Assembly: GCA_965247705.1 (NCBI GenBank)
Contig: CBDFHV010000054.1
Coordinates: forward strand, 26,216-90,215
Length of the DNA: 64,000 nucleotides
Source of the DNA: CBDFHV01 sp965247705
GTDB lineage: Bacteria > Pseudomonadota > Alphaproteobacteria > Rhodospirillales > CAMCUA01
Direction: 5' to 3'
Below, piece after piece: positions 45,841 through 53,926 of this stretch (position 1 is the stretch's first letter; each line of letters starts with the position of its first letter). The translations under genes were made by a program, and so were the position numbers. Under the pieces are notes generated by a model. The model was given only the letters and a program-made list of their open reading frames with translations, did no database searches and had not been told where the DNA came from.

Positions 45841-45907
45841 CGTAGTAAGGAAGATGCGGCTCGATCGCCGCCCATTGCTGATCTGAGAGCCAAAATGATC
45901 CGCGCAT
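45841..45907 (-). pseudogene. Relic of an IS5-type transposase N-terminus
   Basis: The minus strand reads MRGSFWLSDQQWAAIEPHLP, the characteristic start of IS5-family (IS1031/IS427-type) transposases, with a GGAGG site upstream of the ATG at 45905-45907. After 22 codons it is cut by the IS21 copy 2. The following stretch 45908-46011 has no gene; it contains repeats of CCTAGC but nothing I can name. Confidence 0.75.
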
Positions 45908-46011
45908 GCCTCAAAACCTCCTGCGTTCGGTTCCAAGATATTGAATCAGATAATGGTTAATGAGTTATGACCCTAGCACTACCCGCCGTCCCCAATCATC
46001 CCCCAACCCGA

Positions 46012-47620
46012 CCTAGCCCCAATTATTCATGACGGCCATCGGATTTCAGCGGGACGAGCGGTAGCGACCGGGTTGACGGCGATTTTTGAGACGGATTGTC
46101 GGAGAGGTTGGAGGTTGTTGTTCGGGGCTCGTCCGGCGGCACCTGCCGCTTGGTTCAGGGCCCTTGGGCGGTGATGCGCCCGGCGATGGCGATCATGGCC
46201 GGCTGATAGGGATAGGCCGAAGGCAGGGCGATCCTGAGGCGCGACTTGAGCTCCTCGACGCGGACGGCGATTTTGAGAAACGCCCGGCGCAGGGTTTCGA
46301 AGGTGGCCGTTCGCCACAGCGATTTCCGAGGCGCCGCTTGGCGAAGCTGATGCAGCAGCCAGTAGGCGCCGGTATGCAGGAAGAGGCGGAACTGGTTGGC
46401 CTCCCAACGGTGGCACGACGTGCGGTCGGACTTGGTGTAGAGCTTGTGGTCCTTGATCATGTTTTCCATCCGCCCGCGGGCGCAGTAGACCTTCTCGTAG
46501 AGCGCCTTGGCGCGGCCGCTCAGGTTGGTGACGACGAAGCGGACGTCACAGCCCTTGGCGGTAGCTTCCACGCGGGCGATGACCGAGCGTTGCCGTGACC
46601 AGCTTTTGGCCTGGTAGCCGGTGTGGAAGAAGCGGCGCACCTTATCCTTTCCCTGCCCCGCCCGGCGCACGGCGGCGTCCTCGCACCACGGCTGGCCGAT
46701 CCTGTTCAGCCGGGCGTTGCCGGAAAGCCCGAAGATGTAGCCGCAGCCCTGACGTTCGAGGAATTCCATGGCCTCCGGCGTGGCGTAGTGGCCATCGCCC
46801 CGCACGGTGATCTCGACCCGTGGCCAGTTGCGGCGGATGCGGCCGATGACGTGTCTCAGGATCCGCGCCGCCTCGTCGCCGGAGGGCCGCTTGCCGGGAC
46901 GCAGCAGTGACATCACCGGCTTGCCGGTGGCCGCCTCGAAGATATGGATGGGTTGGAAGCAATAGTCGTCGTAATGGGCGTTGAACAGCGCCAGCTGCTG
47001 GCCGCCGTGAACGGCATCGTCGGTGTCGTCGATATCGAGAACGATGCGCGCCGGAACGCGCTTGAAGCTGGCGCAAAACAGATCGATCATCGACAGCCCC
47101 ATGCGCCCGAGCGCGCGCCATGACGGCGCGTTCTCGAGGCGCGACAGGGTCGGTTGGCTCATCAGGTCGTCGCCGCTCTCGGACAAACGGCCACAGGCCA
47201 GCTTGAACGCCGGATCGAAACGCAGAACGTCGAGGTCGTCGCAATCCTCATACCCGCAGGCAATAGCGAACAGGCGCGCCCGGATCATGTCTACGTAAGC
47301 GTGGGTCGTGCTCGCCGGGTCGCGCACGTCGGTGACGCAGGAAGCGAGCACGTCGGCGATGCCGAGCCGCCTGTCGATCTCGCCCAACAACAACACCCCG
47401 CCGTCCGACGACAGCCGTCCGCCGTCGAAGCGGGCGCAAAGCGGCTTGCCTCCAACGGATGACAAACCAGGGAGATAGGGGGTAATCTCGTTCATGGTGA
47501 GCCGTGGGTTGTTCTGTTGCCATGTGATCTTGTCTTGACACCAAAATCATACGGCATTTCAACAGGTTAATCTACGCTCACCAGCATTTTCAATCAGCGC
47601 CGTGAATAATTCGGGCTAGG
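46012..47620 (-). mobile_element. IS1380-family insertion sequence
   Basis: The ends are inverted repeats starting CCTAGCCC: CCTAGCCCCAATTATTCA from 46012 and, on the other strand, CCTAGCCCGAATTATTCA from 47620. The element lies at the end of the prophage tail-chaperone gene and supplies its stop codon. No clean target duplication is seen; the left flank is not phage-like, so a deletion probably accompanied or followed insertion. Confidence 0.85.
46155..47495 (-). CDS. IS1380-family transposase
   Basis: The 446-residue DDE transposase has FDGGRLSSDGGVLLLGEID near the start and catalytic regions VLDIDDTDDAVHGGQQ (about residue 153), VRGDGHYATPEAMEFLE (about 233) and GRMENMIKDHKLYTKSDRTS (glutamate, about 343). 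These are the defining motifs of IS1380. No disruption is visible. Confidence 0.92.
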   Translation of the reverse strand: MNEITPYLPGLSSVGGKPLCARFDGGRLSSDGGVLLLGEIDRRLGIADVLASCVTDVRDPASTTHAYVDMIRARLFAIACGYEDCDDLDVLRFDPAFKLACGRLSESGDDLMSQPTLSRLENAPSWRALGRMGLSMIDLFCASFKRVPARIVLDIDDTDDAVHGGQQLALFNAHYDDYCFQPIHIFEAATGKPVMSLLRPGKRPSGDEAARILRHVIGRIRRNWPRVEITVRGDGHYATPEAMEFLERQGCGYIFGLSGNARLNRIGQPWCEDAAVRRAGQGKDKVRRFFHTGYQAKSWSRQRSVIARVEATAKGCDVRFVVTNLSGRAKALYEKVYCARGRMENMIKDHKLYTKSDRTSCHRWEANQFRLFLHTGAYWLLHQLRQAAPRKSLWRTATFETLRRAFLKIAVRVEELKSRLRIALPSAYPYQPAMIAIAGRITAQGP

Positions 47621-47942
47621 AACCCCCGAACAATTCCCCCCGCCATTTTTTCAACGCCGCCACGGCCCCATCGATGACGTCGAAGGCGGCCATGGTCTTT
47701 TCCGCCTGGTCCAGGAAGCCGCCCGCCTCGGGCAAGGTCCCGAACGTCCTGAAGGCCGCCCACGCCTCCATCACCGCGTGGGCGTCCGGCGGGACGATGT
47801 GGACCGGATGCACTCTCAGGTCGACCCAGCCGAAGCATTCGACGTTCCAGCCGTCGCCGCGCTTGGCGGGCTGGGCTGGGGTTCGGTGCTCGCCGCCGCC
47901 GAATTCATCGGGGAGGAATCGCCAGGCGACGGCGAGTCGGAG
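47616..47942 (-). CDS. Tail assembly chaperone -1 frameshift extension (lambda gpT-like)
   Basis: This frame has no start of its own and is read after a -1 shift at the A-AAA-AAC heptamer inside the preceding gene. It adds about 108 residues (LRLAVAWRFLPDEFGGG, then NVECFGWVDLRVHPVHIVPP and VMEAWAAFRTFGTLPEAGGFL) to give a fusion of about 316 residues, like lambda gpGT, which binds the tape-measure protein. Its TAG stop at 47616-47618 lies in the IS1380 inverted repeat, so the natural C-terminus may be lost. Confidence 0.72.
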   Translation of the reverse strand, partial: LRLAVAWRFLPDEFGGGEHRTPAQPAKRGDGWNVECFGWVDLRVHPVHIVPPDAHAVMEAWAAFRTFGTLPEAGGFLDQAEKTMAAFDVIDGAVAALKKWRGELFGGS

Positions 47943-48565
47943 TTTTTTGCGTCCGTCTCCGACAGGGCCATGAGATCGGCCAGCCGTTCGTCGATGGCCG
48001 CCATGTGATCGTCCGGGATGATCTCCATGGCCCCGTCGGTCATGAAGCCGTCGGAGCCGCGCGGCATCGCCGCCCCGAACCCCTCCCAATCGGTGACGAA
48101 ATGGCGCACCGCCATGACCCGGGCGACTTCGGCGAAAAAGATGTTGTCGGCGAACCGTTGGGCATAGGGCGGATAGGTCCGCCGCACTACCCGGCCAAGC
48201 TCTTCGAGGCGCGCTTGCAGTGCGTCCAACGCTTCCGGCGACGGTTGCTCGCCGTCCGGGCTCCCTACTTCCTGCAATGCTTCCGCGTCCGCCACCGCGT
48301 CGAGCACCCCCAACCACTGGTCCCGCTCGACCGTGTCGCCAGTGGCGAAGATGGCCTCGACCCCCTCGCGCAACATTTTCCGCATTTCATCCCGGGGCGC
48401 CGGCACGGCGCCGGCCGCCGCCAACGCCCGCCGGTACGCGGCCTTGTCCATCTTGGTCGGCGTTTTCAGGAAGTAGGCCTTCGCCTTGTCCTCCGTCCCG
48501 CCGCCGTTGGGCTGTCCGGGCGGTTCGAACCGCACCGGTGCCCGGGTCGAATGCAGCAGTGTCAT
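47816..48565 (-). CDS. Tail assembly chaperone (lambda gpG-like)
   Basis: The 249-residue product lies between the tail tube gene and the position of the missing tape measure, the place of lambda gpG. It has an N-terminal KAKAYFLKTPTKMDKAAYRRAL segment seen in such chaperones, a helical middle part and a low-complexity Ser/Pro-rich end after the slippery site. The ATG at 48563-48565 lies 11 bases after the tail tube stop. Expression of a longer form by frameshifting is expected. Confidence 0.7.
   Translation of the reverse strand: MTLLHSTRAPVRFEPPGQPNGGGTEDKAKAYFLKTPTKMDKAAYRRALAAAGAVPAPRDEMRKMLREGVEAIFATGDTVERDQWLGVLDAVADAEALQEVGSPDGEQPSPEALDALQARLEELGRVVRRTYPPYAQRFADNIFFAEVARVMAVRHFVTDWEGFGAAMPRGSDGFMTDGAMEIIPDDHMAAIDERLADLMALSETDAKNSDSPSPGDSSPMNSAAASTEPQPSPPSAATAGTSNASAGST
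47942..47948 (-). promoter_or_regulatory. Programmed -1 frameshift site A-AAA-AAC
   Basis: On the minus strand the codons GCA AAA AAC give the heptamer AAAAAAC in exact X-XXY-YYZ phase within the chaperone gene. A -1 shift joins residue 208 to the conserved-looking extension frame. Lambda-like phages use this mechanism to make small amounts of the longer chaperone. Confidence 0.75.
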
Positions 48566-48576
48566 GGCGGCCCCGC

Positions 48577-49755
48577 TCAGTGAACGCAGATGTAAAGGCC
48601 CGAGTCCGGCCCCGTCGCCTGGAACGGGATTTCCTCCCCGGCGTAGCCTTCCAGGTCCTGCGGCCCGGCGCCGGTGTAGCGGGCCGCCGGAATCAGGATC
48701 GAGATCCGCCGCCCCGCCGCCGAGCCCCACCGCAACACGATGGCCCGCGCGGTCTGGCCCAAGAAATCCGACATGGCGTTGCGGGTCGCCAGGTCCGTGA
48801 GGTAGGGCGATATGGTCCCGGTGATCCGCCGCGCGGTCTGGCCCGCCACGTCCAGGCCATAGGTGGCCGCCGGATCCATGGGCTGGGTGGGCGACGCCCC
48901 ATAATCCAGCGTAAAGCGGGAGAACTTGACCGCCGTCGTCCCCAGGACCGCGTCGGCGCTGTTGAGGACCTCCGTCACGACGCTGTCGAATGTGGGCGCG
49001 CCCGGATCGGCGACGTCCGTCGGCAACGCCGGCAATATGCCCTGGAACGCGAACGACATCCGCCCCGATTGATTGACCGGGATTTCAGCCTGGAATGTTC
49101 CCGCCGCGCCGATCAGTTTCCGCAGCCGCGAGTTGCCCGCCGCCGGCGTGGCGTGTTGATAGGCGAACATGGTCAGGGTTTCCAGGGACGCCGACGCCGG
49201 GATGTAGAGCGCGTTGGCCCGAATGCTGAACGTCGTCGTCGCGTCGGGATTGACCGCCCACGCCTTGTGCACCGTCGCAACCTTGGTGGTGCCATTCGAG
49301 GCGATGATCACGGCTTCCTGGCCACTACCGGTGCCGCCCGTCGTTTCGATCACCATCCCCTTGTAGGCGTCCGTGACGGCGCTCGCGCCGGCGTGCAAGG
49401 TGATCGTGTTCGCCCCGCCGGCTTGCGCCGTATCCGCCACCGGCGCCGCCGTCAGGGTTTGCGCCATGGCGCATCCGCGTAACAAGGTTCCCCACTCCGG
49501 AGCCACCCCCGCCACGCCCGCCCCGCGCATGAACACATCGAAGCCCAACTCGAAGCTCCCGCCGCCGGCGATGGGATCACCCGCGTCCAAGCTCCCCGTG
49601 TGTTCTTCCGACGTGTCCGTGACGTCGAAACGGGGCGACGGTTGCAGCCGCGCCACCTTGATCGCGTCGGCGCCGACGGTGGGCGCTTCTTCCGTCCCGC
49701 TGACCGCCTCGACCTTGGCCAGCAAATCCTGATTGGCATAGCGAAAATCGGCCAT
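48577..49755 (-). CDS. Phage tail tube protein (lambda gpV position)
   Basis: The 392-residue product follows the U-like gene and precedes the chaperone gene, where lambda gpV lies. Features include VARLQPSPRFDVTDTSEEHTGS near the N-terminus and a GAGVAGVAPEWGTLLRGCAM segment common in tail tube proteins of temperate phages. A predicted insert (about residues 105-160) with GGTGSGQEAVII may be an Ig-like or surface domain. The family call rests on gene order and these motifs. Confidence 0.75.
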   Translation of the reverse strand: MADFRYANQDLLAKVEAVSGTEEAPTVGADAIKVARLQPSPRFDVTDTSEEHTGSLDAGDPIAGGGSFELGFDVFMRGAGVAGVAPEWGTLLRGCAMAQTLTAAPVADTAQAGGANTITLHAGASAVTDAYKGMVIETTGGTGSGQEAVIIASNGTTKVATVHKAWAVNPDATTTFSIRANALYIPASASLETLTMFAYQHATPAAGNSRLRKLIGAAGTFQAEIPVNQSGRMSFAFQGILPALPTDVADPGAPTFDSVVTEVLNSADAVLGTTAVKFSRFTLDYGASPTQPMDPAATYGLDVAGQTARRITGTISPYLTDLATRNAMSDFLGQTARAIVLRWGSAAGRRISILIPAARYTGAGPQDLEGYAGEEIPFQATGPDSGLYICVH

Positions 49756-49758
49756 GGC

Positions 49759-49932
49759 TTACGATCCCTTTCCCGTGGCCGGCGCCTTCGCCCCGGCCTT
49801 GTCGTCCCGTTGCCCGCCGCCGCGCTTGCCGGCCGGCCGTGGCGCGCCTTCCGGCGCGATCTCCCGGGCGCCGCCTTGGCGGGGTTCCGGCTGTTGCTTT
49901 CGATGTGTCGGAGTCGTCACTTTCACCTCCAT
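49759..49932 (-). CDS. Small basic phage protein of unknown function
   Basis: The 57-residue reading frame starts at an ATG at 49930-49932 and ends three bases before the tail tube gene start. It is rich in Pro, Gly, Lys and Arg (EPRQGGAREIAPEG, GKRGGGQRDDKAGAKAPA) and probably disordered. Position between the U and V equivalents supports a real gene; no function is recognised. GTG codons just inside the ATG could be the actual start. Confidence 0.45.
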   Translation of the reverse strand: MEVKVTTPTHRKQQPEPRQGGAREIAPEGAPRPAGKRGGGQRDDKAGAKAPATGKGS

Positions 49933-49948
49933 GCTTTCTGTCCCCCGC

Positions 49949-50386
49949 TCAGGGCAGTGTCGTTGCGTCGGTTTCCGAAACCTCGATATCGATCACGAAC
50001 CCCATTTCGAACGACAGGTACGGCTTCTCCCCGTCCGCCGGGGCCGGATCCGTCATCGCCGTTTCCGCGACCCACGACGCGACCCCACCAAGGGTCCGGT
50101 CCGCCGCCACGGCCGCGTAAATCTTCCCCCATAGATCGCTGATCGCCGGCCCCAGGTCCGCCGGGACGTCGCCGCCGACGAAGACTTCAAGATCCAGACT
50201 GACTTGATACTGCGCCCCGCCCGAAGACCAGTTGACCGCCGTGTGGCCGCCGTCCAGTTGATTGATGTAGGGCAACTGGCGCACGTCCACTTCGTCGATC
50301 GCGTTGCGGTCCGCGGTCACCCCGTCGATCGCGACAATGAGCGCATAAAAGGCCGCGAGCGCCGGTTCACGAAGAGTCAATCCCAC
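49949..50386 (-). CDS. Phage tail terminator-like protein (lambda gpU position)
   Basis: The 145-residue product begins with a GTG overlapping the end of the Z-like gene and has LREPALAAFYALIVAIDGV, a helical start, followed by a beta-rich part (YQVSLDLEVFVGGDV, LSFEMGFVIDIEV). Length and place fit the tail terminator that caps the tail tube at the head side. The assignment is mainly positional. Confidence 0.65.
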   Translation of the reverse strand: MGLTLREPALAAFYALIVAIDGVTADRNAIDEVDVRQLPYINQLDGGHTAVNWSSGGAQYQVSLDLEVFVGGDVPADLGPAISDLWGKIYAAVAADRTLGGVASWVAETAMTDPAPADGEKPYLSFEMGFVIDIEVSETDATTLP

Positions 50387-50972
50387 GGGCTTGAGCCTCT
50401 TGAATGATCCGCGCCGGCATGCGCGCGTGTTCGCGGCGCGTGACCGCCACCAGGTTCAACCGCTTCGGGATCCGCACCGACTTGACCAGCAAGGCGATGG
50501 GCGTCGACCGGCGCCGGGACGCGCGCACCAGCAAGGCCCGCCCGCCGCTGATCGGGATAAAGCGGATATTCTTCGCCCCACCCAGGACCGCCCGCGCGCC
50601 CCGCGCCCGGCGTGTCTTTTCCAGCGGAATATAGAGCCACTTGCCGGACCGGGGCCGCAGGATGCCGCCGGTTGCGTGGATTTCCGTATAGTCGATGAAC
50701 CCTTTCGGCCCCCGGCGCCCGAACCGGGAATAGACGATGGACGCCCCCCCGTCTCCGCCGTCCTCATAGTTCCGGCGGCGAATGGCGTTCGCCATCTTGA
50801 CGCCGCCCCGGGTCCCCGCGAACCGCGCCCGGATATCGGCCCTCCATCCTTCCTGGACCGCGACCGCCGTTCCCTTCACGGCCGCCGCCGACGCCTCCCC
50901 GATCAGCTTCGCTTCCCGGGCGTAGAAGGCTTGCAGTTCCCCCCGCAAGGCCAGTTGAATTTCAAACCCCAT
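50367..50972 (-). CDS. Phage head-tail connector / tail completion protein (lambda gpZ position, gp10-like)
   Basis: The 201-residue basic protein has an N-terminal helix (LALRGELQAFYAREAKLIGEA) and a run of positively charged segments (RRPGR-type and RRREHARMPARII) typical of HK97 gp10/gpZ-like tail completion proteins. It lies between the FII-like and U-like genes and overlaps the latter by 20 bases. Confidence 0.65.
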   Translation of the reverse strand: MGFEIQLALRGELQAFYAREAKLIGEASAAAVKGTAVAVQEGWRADIRARFAGTRGGVKMANAIRRRNYEDGGDGGASIVYSRFGRRGPKGFIDYTEIHATGGILRPRSGKWLYIPLEKTRRARGARAVLGGAKNIRFIPISGGRALLVRASRRRSTPIALLVKSVRIPKRLNLVAVTRREHARMPARIIQEAQARGIDSS

Positions 50973-50981
50973 GGCCGGCCC

Positions 50982-51299
50982 TCACTCGCGGCGCAACGGG
51001 ATTTCCCATTGCAGCCCGCGCCCGTCGATGCGGGGCGTCCCCGCCCGCCAGATGGCGCCTTCCAGGTCCACCTTGTCGCCGGACTCCGGCGTCGACGCCT
51101 TCAAGTCCGCCGCCCGGACTTTCAGCGTGATGGCGTTGGTGGCCAGGCCAATACTCCCCAGGCCCTCCCCCGCCGGCTCCCGATCGACGATCGCCGTCAC
51201 GGTGACGTCCGGGCCGGACTTGGGATGGTAGGCGACGACGACGCCCAATTTCCCATAGAGCGCGTCCAGGGCCGACTTGAAGGGTTCGTGATCTGCCAC
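50982..51299 (-). CDS. Phage head-tail joining protein (lambda gpFII position)
   Basis: The 105-residue product has the beta-barrel-like pattern of FII-type stoppers: FKSALDALYGKLGVVVAYHP, VTVTAIVDREP and the late segment DKVDLEGAIWRAG. Its ATG is two bases after the upstream stop. The call rests on size, position and pattern. Confidence 0.65.
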   Translation of the reverse strand: MADHEPFKSALDALYGKLGVVVAYHPKSGPDVTVTAIVDREPAGEGLGSIGLATNAITLKVRAADLKASTPESGDKVDLEGAIWRAGTPRIDGRGLQWEIPLRRE

Positions 51300-51300
51300 G

Positions 51301-51510
51301 TCACTGGATCCTAACGGTGATGACGAATGTTTCCTTGGCGCCGTTAGAGAACACCGCCGCCACCTTCACGTCCTGTTGGTCGCCGCTGGCGCCGGCGACA
51401 ATGGTGCCGAAGGTCTTGTTGCCCACGTCCCCGTCATCGACGGCCGTCACCGTGCCGCCGGCCGTCCAGGTCGCGGACGATAGCGTGGCCGCCGGTATAC
51501 CCAGGTCCAA
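51301..51510 (-). CDS. Small phage protein of unknown function
   Basis: The 69-residue frame (TAGGTVTAVDDGDVGN, DVKVAAVFSNGAKETF) lies between the FI-like and FII-like genes. The only in-frame start is a TTG at 51510 with a close AAGGA, while the frame is open further upstream into the preceding gene, so the start is uncertain. It is beta-rich. No function is recognised. Confidence 0.5.
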   Translation of the reverse strand: MDLGIPAATLSSATWTAGGTVTAVDDGDVGNKTFGTIVAGASGDQQDVKVAAVFSNGAKETFVITVRIQ

Positions 51511-51541
51511 TCCTTGCTGGGTCAGGAACGGGGCGGTGCGC

Positions 51542-51970
51542 TTATTGCTTTTGCGCTTTCTGGAATTCCACCCACGCCGCCGTCCGGTCCGCCATGGTGA
51601 CGTCCCACCCGACGACCCGTTCCAGCGCCTTAACCGCCGGCGCGCCGGACCTGGTGAAGTCTTCGTCCGGATCCAGTTCGGGAATGGCTGCGACCAACGC
51701 CGCGACCCGGTCCGCTTCCGCCTCCGGCGGTAGGGGCGCCGGCGGCGGCGGGGCCGGGACTTCCACCCGCTCCACCACCCGGACGACTTCCCGCTCCGGT
51801 TCCTTCACGATGCCGGCCTTGGCGAGTCGCTCCGCCTCGTCCGGCTCTATGGAAATCACCGACCCCGGCGGCATGTATTCCCGCGTGTCCGCGTCCCCCG
51901 GTTTCAGGGGCGGCATCCCGACCCGCACCGTTTGCAGGCATTGCACTTCAACCGATTTTGCCTTGCTCAC
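51542..51970 (-). CDS. Phage protein at the lambda gpFI position
   Basis: The 142-residue protein has an N-terminal beta part (VQCLQTVRVGMPPLKPGD, GSVISIEPDEAERLAKAGIV), a proline/glutamate-rich hinge (PAPPPPAPLPPEAEADR) and a C-terminal helical domain (AGAPAVKALERVVGWDVTMADR-like) of the HeH/LEM-like type. It follows the capsid gene. A role in DNA packaging like gpFI is only a positional inference. Confidence 0.6.
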   Translation of the reverse strand: MSKAKSVEVQCLQTVRVGMPPLKPGDADTREYMPPGSVISIEPDEAERLAKAGIVKEPEREVVRVVERVEVPAPPPPAPLPPEAEADRVAALVAAIPELDPDEDFTRSGAPAVKALERVVGWDVTMADRTAAWVEFQKAQKQ

Positions 51971-52082
51971 AAGTCAATCCTCCGGTCCGGCCCAAGCCGG
52001 CGGCCACGATACCCAGGCGCCACCCTGGACGGCCGCCGGGTCAGCCCGAAACCCTGTTGTGGTTTATGGCGTTGGAACGGCC

Positions 52083-53102
52083 TTAGATGACCGTGGCCGC
52101 GAAGGACCCGTTCGGGCGCGTCGGCGCCACCAAGGGTGCCGATTGCATCATCAACAGGCGCGCCGCCGGGTCTTGCATCGTCCACGACTTGGGGAAGAAC
52201 CGCAGCGCCTGATAGCCCGCCACCGGGTCCTTGATCGCGCCGTAATAGCGAACCCCCGCCATGCCGGAACCGCCCATGAGGACCACCCCATCGGCAAGGA
52301 TCGGGACCTCGCTTTCGGCGTCGTTGACGTACCAATCGTTATAGAGCCAGAGGGAATAACTGCCCCAAACCCCCTTGAATTGGGCGCCGGCCTTGACCTC
52401 AAGGCCCCGCTCGATTCGGCTGTCACCGCCGCGCCGATTATCGATCGCCGCCGTGACGTTCGCGTCGGCGATGAAATGCTTCCAGGCCGTCGTCGTGAAG
52501 ACGATATCCGTCGGCACGGCCCCCGACTTTTGAATGATCAAGGTCGCCCAGGTTTGAAGATCCTCCGTCGGTAGGATGCCCGCCTGGCCCCATCGGTTGC
52601 CACCCGCCAGGGCCACGGTCAAGGCCGCGTCCCGGGCGAAATCGACCTCGACCGCGTCATAGCCGTCGCCGTCGATGGTCACCTTGCCGTCCAGCATGGC
52701 GTCCGCCGCCATGAGTTCTTCCCGGCGGCTCAACATCTGGACTTGATCGTCCATTTCGAACTGAAGGTTGGCCTGTTCCCGCTCCGCCGAAGAAATGTCG
52801 CCGCCGCCGATCCGCTCTCCCGCCCGCCGTTTCAAGGGCTTCAGGGGATCGAAGACCCGCTTGTCCTTCACATAGGCGGGCGTGAACGTCTTCGTGGTGA
52901 AGCCGCGCGATTCCACCATCTTTCCCGGAACCAACGGCGACACGAACGGGGCGATCCGCCGCACCCCAGCCACGTTGTCGAACGCGATCGCTTCCGTGTC
53001 GGACCGGACTTCCGTCGGGAAGAACGTATCCAGGAGAAACGATTGCGGCAAAATCAGGCTTTCGACAACACCCACAAGCACGTTTGTCTGATAGATATCC
53101 AC
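52083..53102 (-). CDS. Phage major capsid protein E family
   Basis: The 339-residue product matches lambda gpE-type capsid proteins: PQSFLLDTFFPTEVRSDTE, VESRGFTTKTFTPAYVKDKR, RREELMAADAMLDGKVTI and a late LRFFPKSWTMQDPA. It begins with GTG and follows the decoration protein gene. About 400 or more copies form the head shell. Confidence 0.88.
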   Translation of the reverse strand: MDIYQTNVLVGVVESLILPQSFLLDTFFPTEVRSDTEAIAFDNVAGVRRIAPFVSPLVPGKMVESRGFTTKTFTPAYVKDKRVFDPLKPLKRRAGERIGGGDISSAEREQANLQFEMDDQVQMLSRREELMAADAMLDGKVTIDGDGYDAVEVDFARDAALTVALAGGNRWGQAGILPTEDLQTWATLIIQKSGAVPTDIVFTTTAWKHFIADANVTAAIDNRRGGDSRIERGLEVKAGAQFKGVWGSYSLWLYNDWYVNDAESEVPILADGVVLMGGSGMAGVRYYGAIKDPVAGYQALRFFPKSWTMQDPAARLLMMQSAPLVAPTRPNGSFAATVI

Positions 53103-53176
53103 GTGTCCGGACTCCCTACAAAGAAAAAGGACGGCCCCACCGGCCGCCCCCGATCAACAAAGCCAGATGGTTCCCG

Positions 53177-53830
53177 TTAGACGGAAACCGGCCCGACCAG
53201 ATGGATCCCCAAGGCGCGCAAGGCCACCTTCACGCTTGCCGCCGTATGACCCGCGCCGAAGGTCACGGAATCCTCGTTGTAGTCACCGGAGACGCCGAGC
53301 ATTCCCTTCTTGTCGGCCGCCGCCGCGTTGACATCCTGGAGCATGATGCCGACGGGGTTCTGACTCCCGTCCACCGCCGCCGCCAGCGACTTGTTGAGTT
53401 TCGCCGACCCCGCCGCGACCGTGGCCGTGAACTTGTCGCCGACGATGAAATCGGTCGCGCCATCCGCGAGGGTCCCGTTGATGTGCTGGCCGGCATAGGC
53501 CACCGCGACCGTCAGTTGCGGCAACGTGGTTCCGTCCGGCGCCTGGACTTCGAAGGTCCCCGCGTTCGCCACCGCGATGATGCAGGTCAAGGTATAGACG
53601 CCCACTTGCGCCAAGGCGCCCAACGTGATCGCGCCCAAGACGCCGTCGCCCGTGTTGCCGCCATCGGCCGCCGGGGTCGCCGCGCCCAACGTGATCTTGC
53701 CCATGAGCGTTCCGCGCACGATGTTTTCCGGCGTGATCACCGTTTCTTCTACCGCGCGCACCGTAAAGTCCCCGGCCAACAGTCGGTCCGGGTTGTGTGT
53801 GTCAGTCGTAATCGTCGGTTGGTCGGTCAT
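53177..53830 (-). CDS. Phage head decoration protein (lambda gpD family)
   Basis: The 217-residue product is longer than lambda gpD. It has the gpD-like N-terminal pattern GDFTVRAVEETVITPENIVRG and the C-terminal LQDVNAAAADKKGMLGVSGDY. An inserted repeat-rich middle part (VGVYTLTCIIAVANAGTFEVQ, VAVAYAGQHINGTL) is a domain often found in these proteins. It is expected to stabilise the expanded capsid. Confidence 0.83.
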   Translation of the reverse strand: MTDQPTITTDTHNPDRLLAGDFTVRAVEETVITPENIVRGTLMGKITLGAATPAADGGNTGDGVLGAITLGALAQVGVYTLTCIIAVANAGTFEVQAPDGTTLPQLTVAVAYAGQHINGTLADGATDFIVGDKFTATVAAGSAKLNKSLAAAVDGSQNPVGIMLQDVNAAAADKKGMLGVSGDYNEDSVTFGAGHTAASVKVALRALGIHLVGPVSV

Positions 53831-53926
53831 CGATTCATCCCTTTATGCAAACCCTTTGCCCCAAACGATTTGGGGGAGGGCCGCTTTACCAGCCCTCCCC
53901 CATGCCCTTCCGGCAGGCGCCCCCGC

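Noticed and set aside
46001..47630. A target duplication AACCC for the IS1380 element
   Set aside because: AACCC is found near both ends but is offset by two bases from the inverted repeat on the left, so it is not a convincing duplication.
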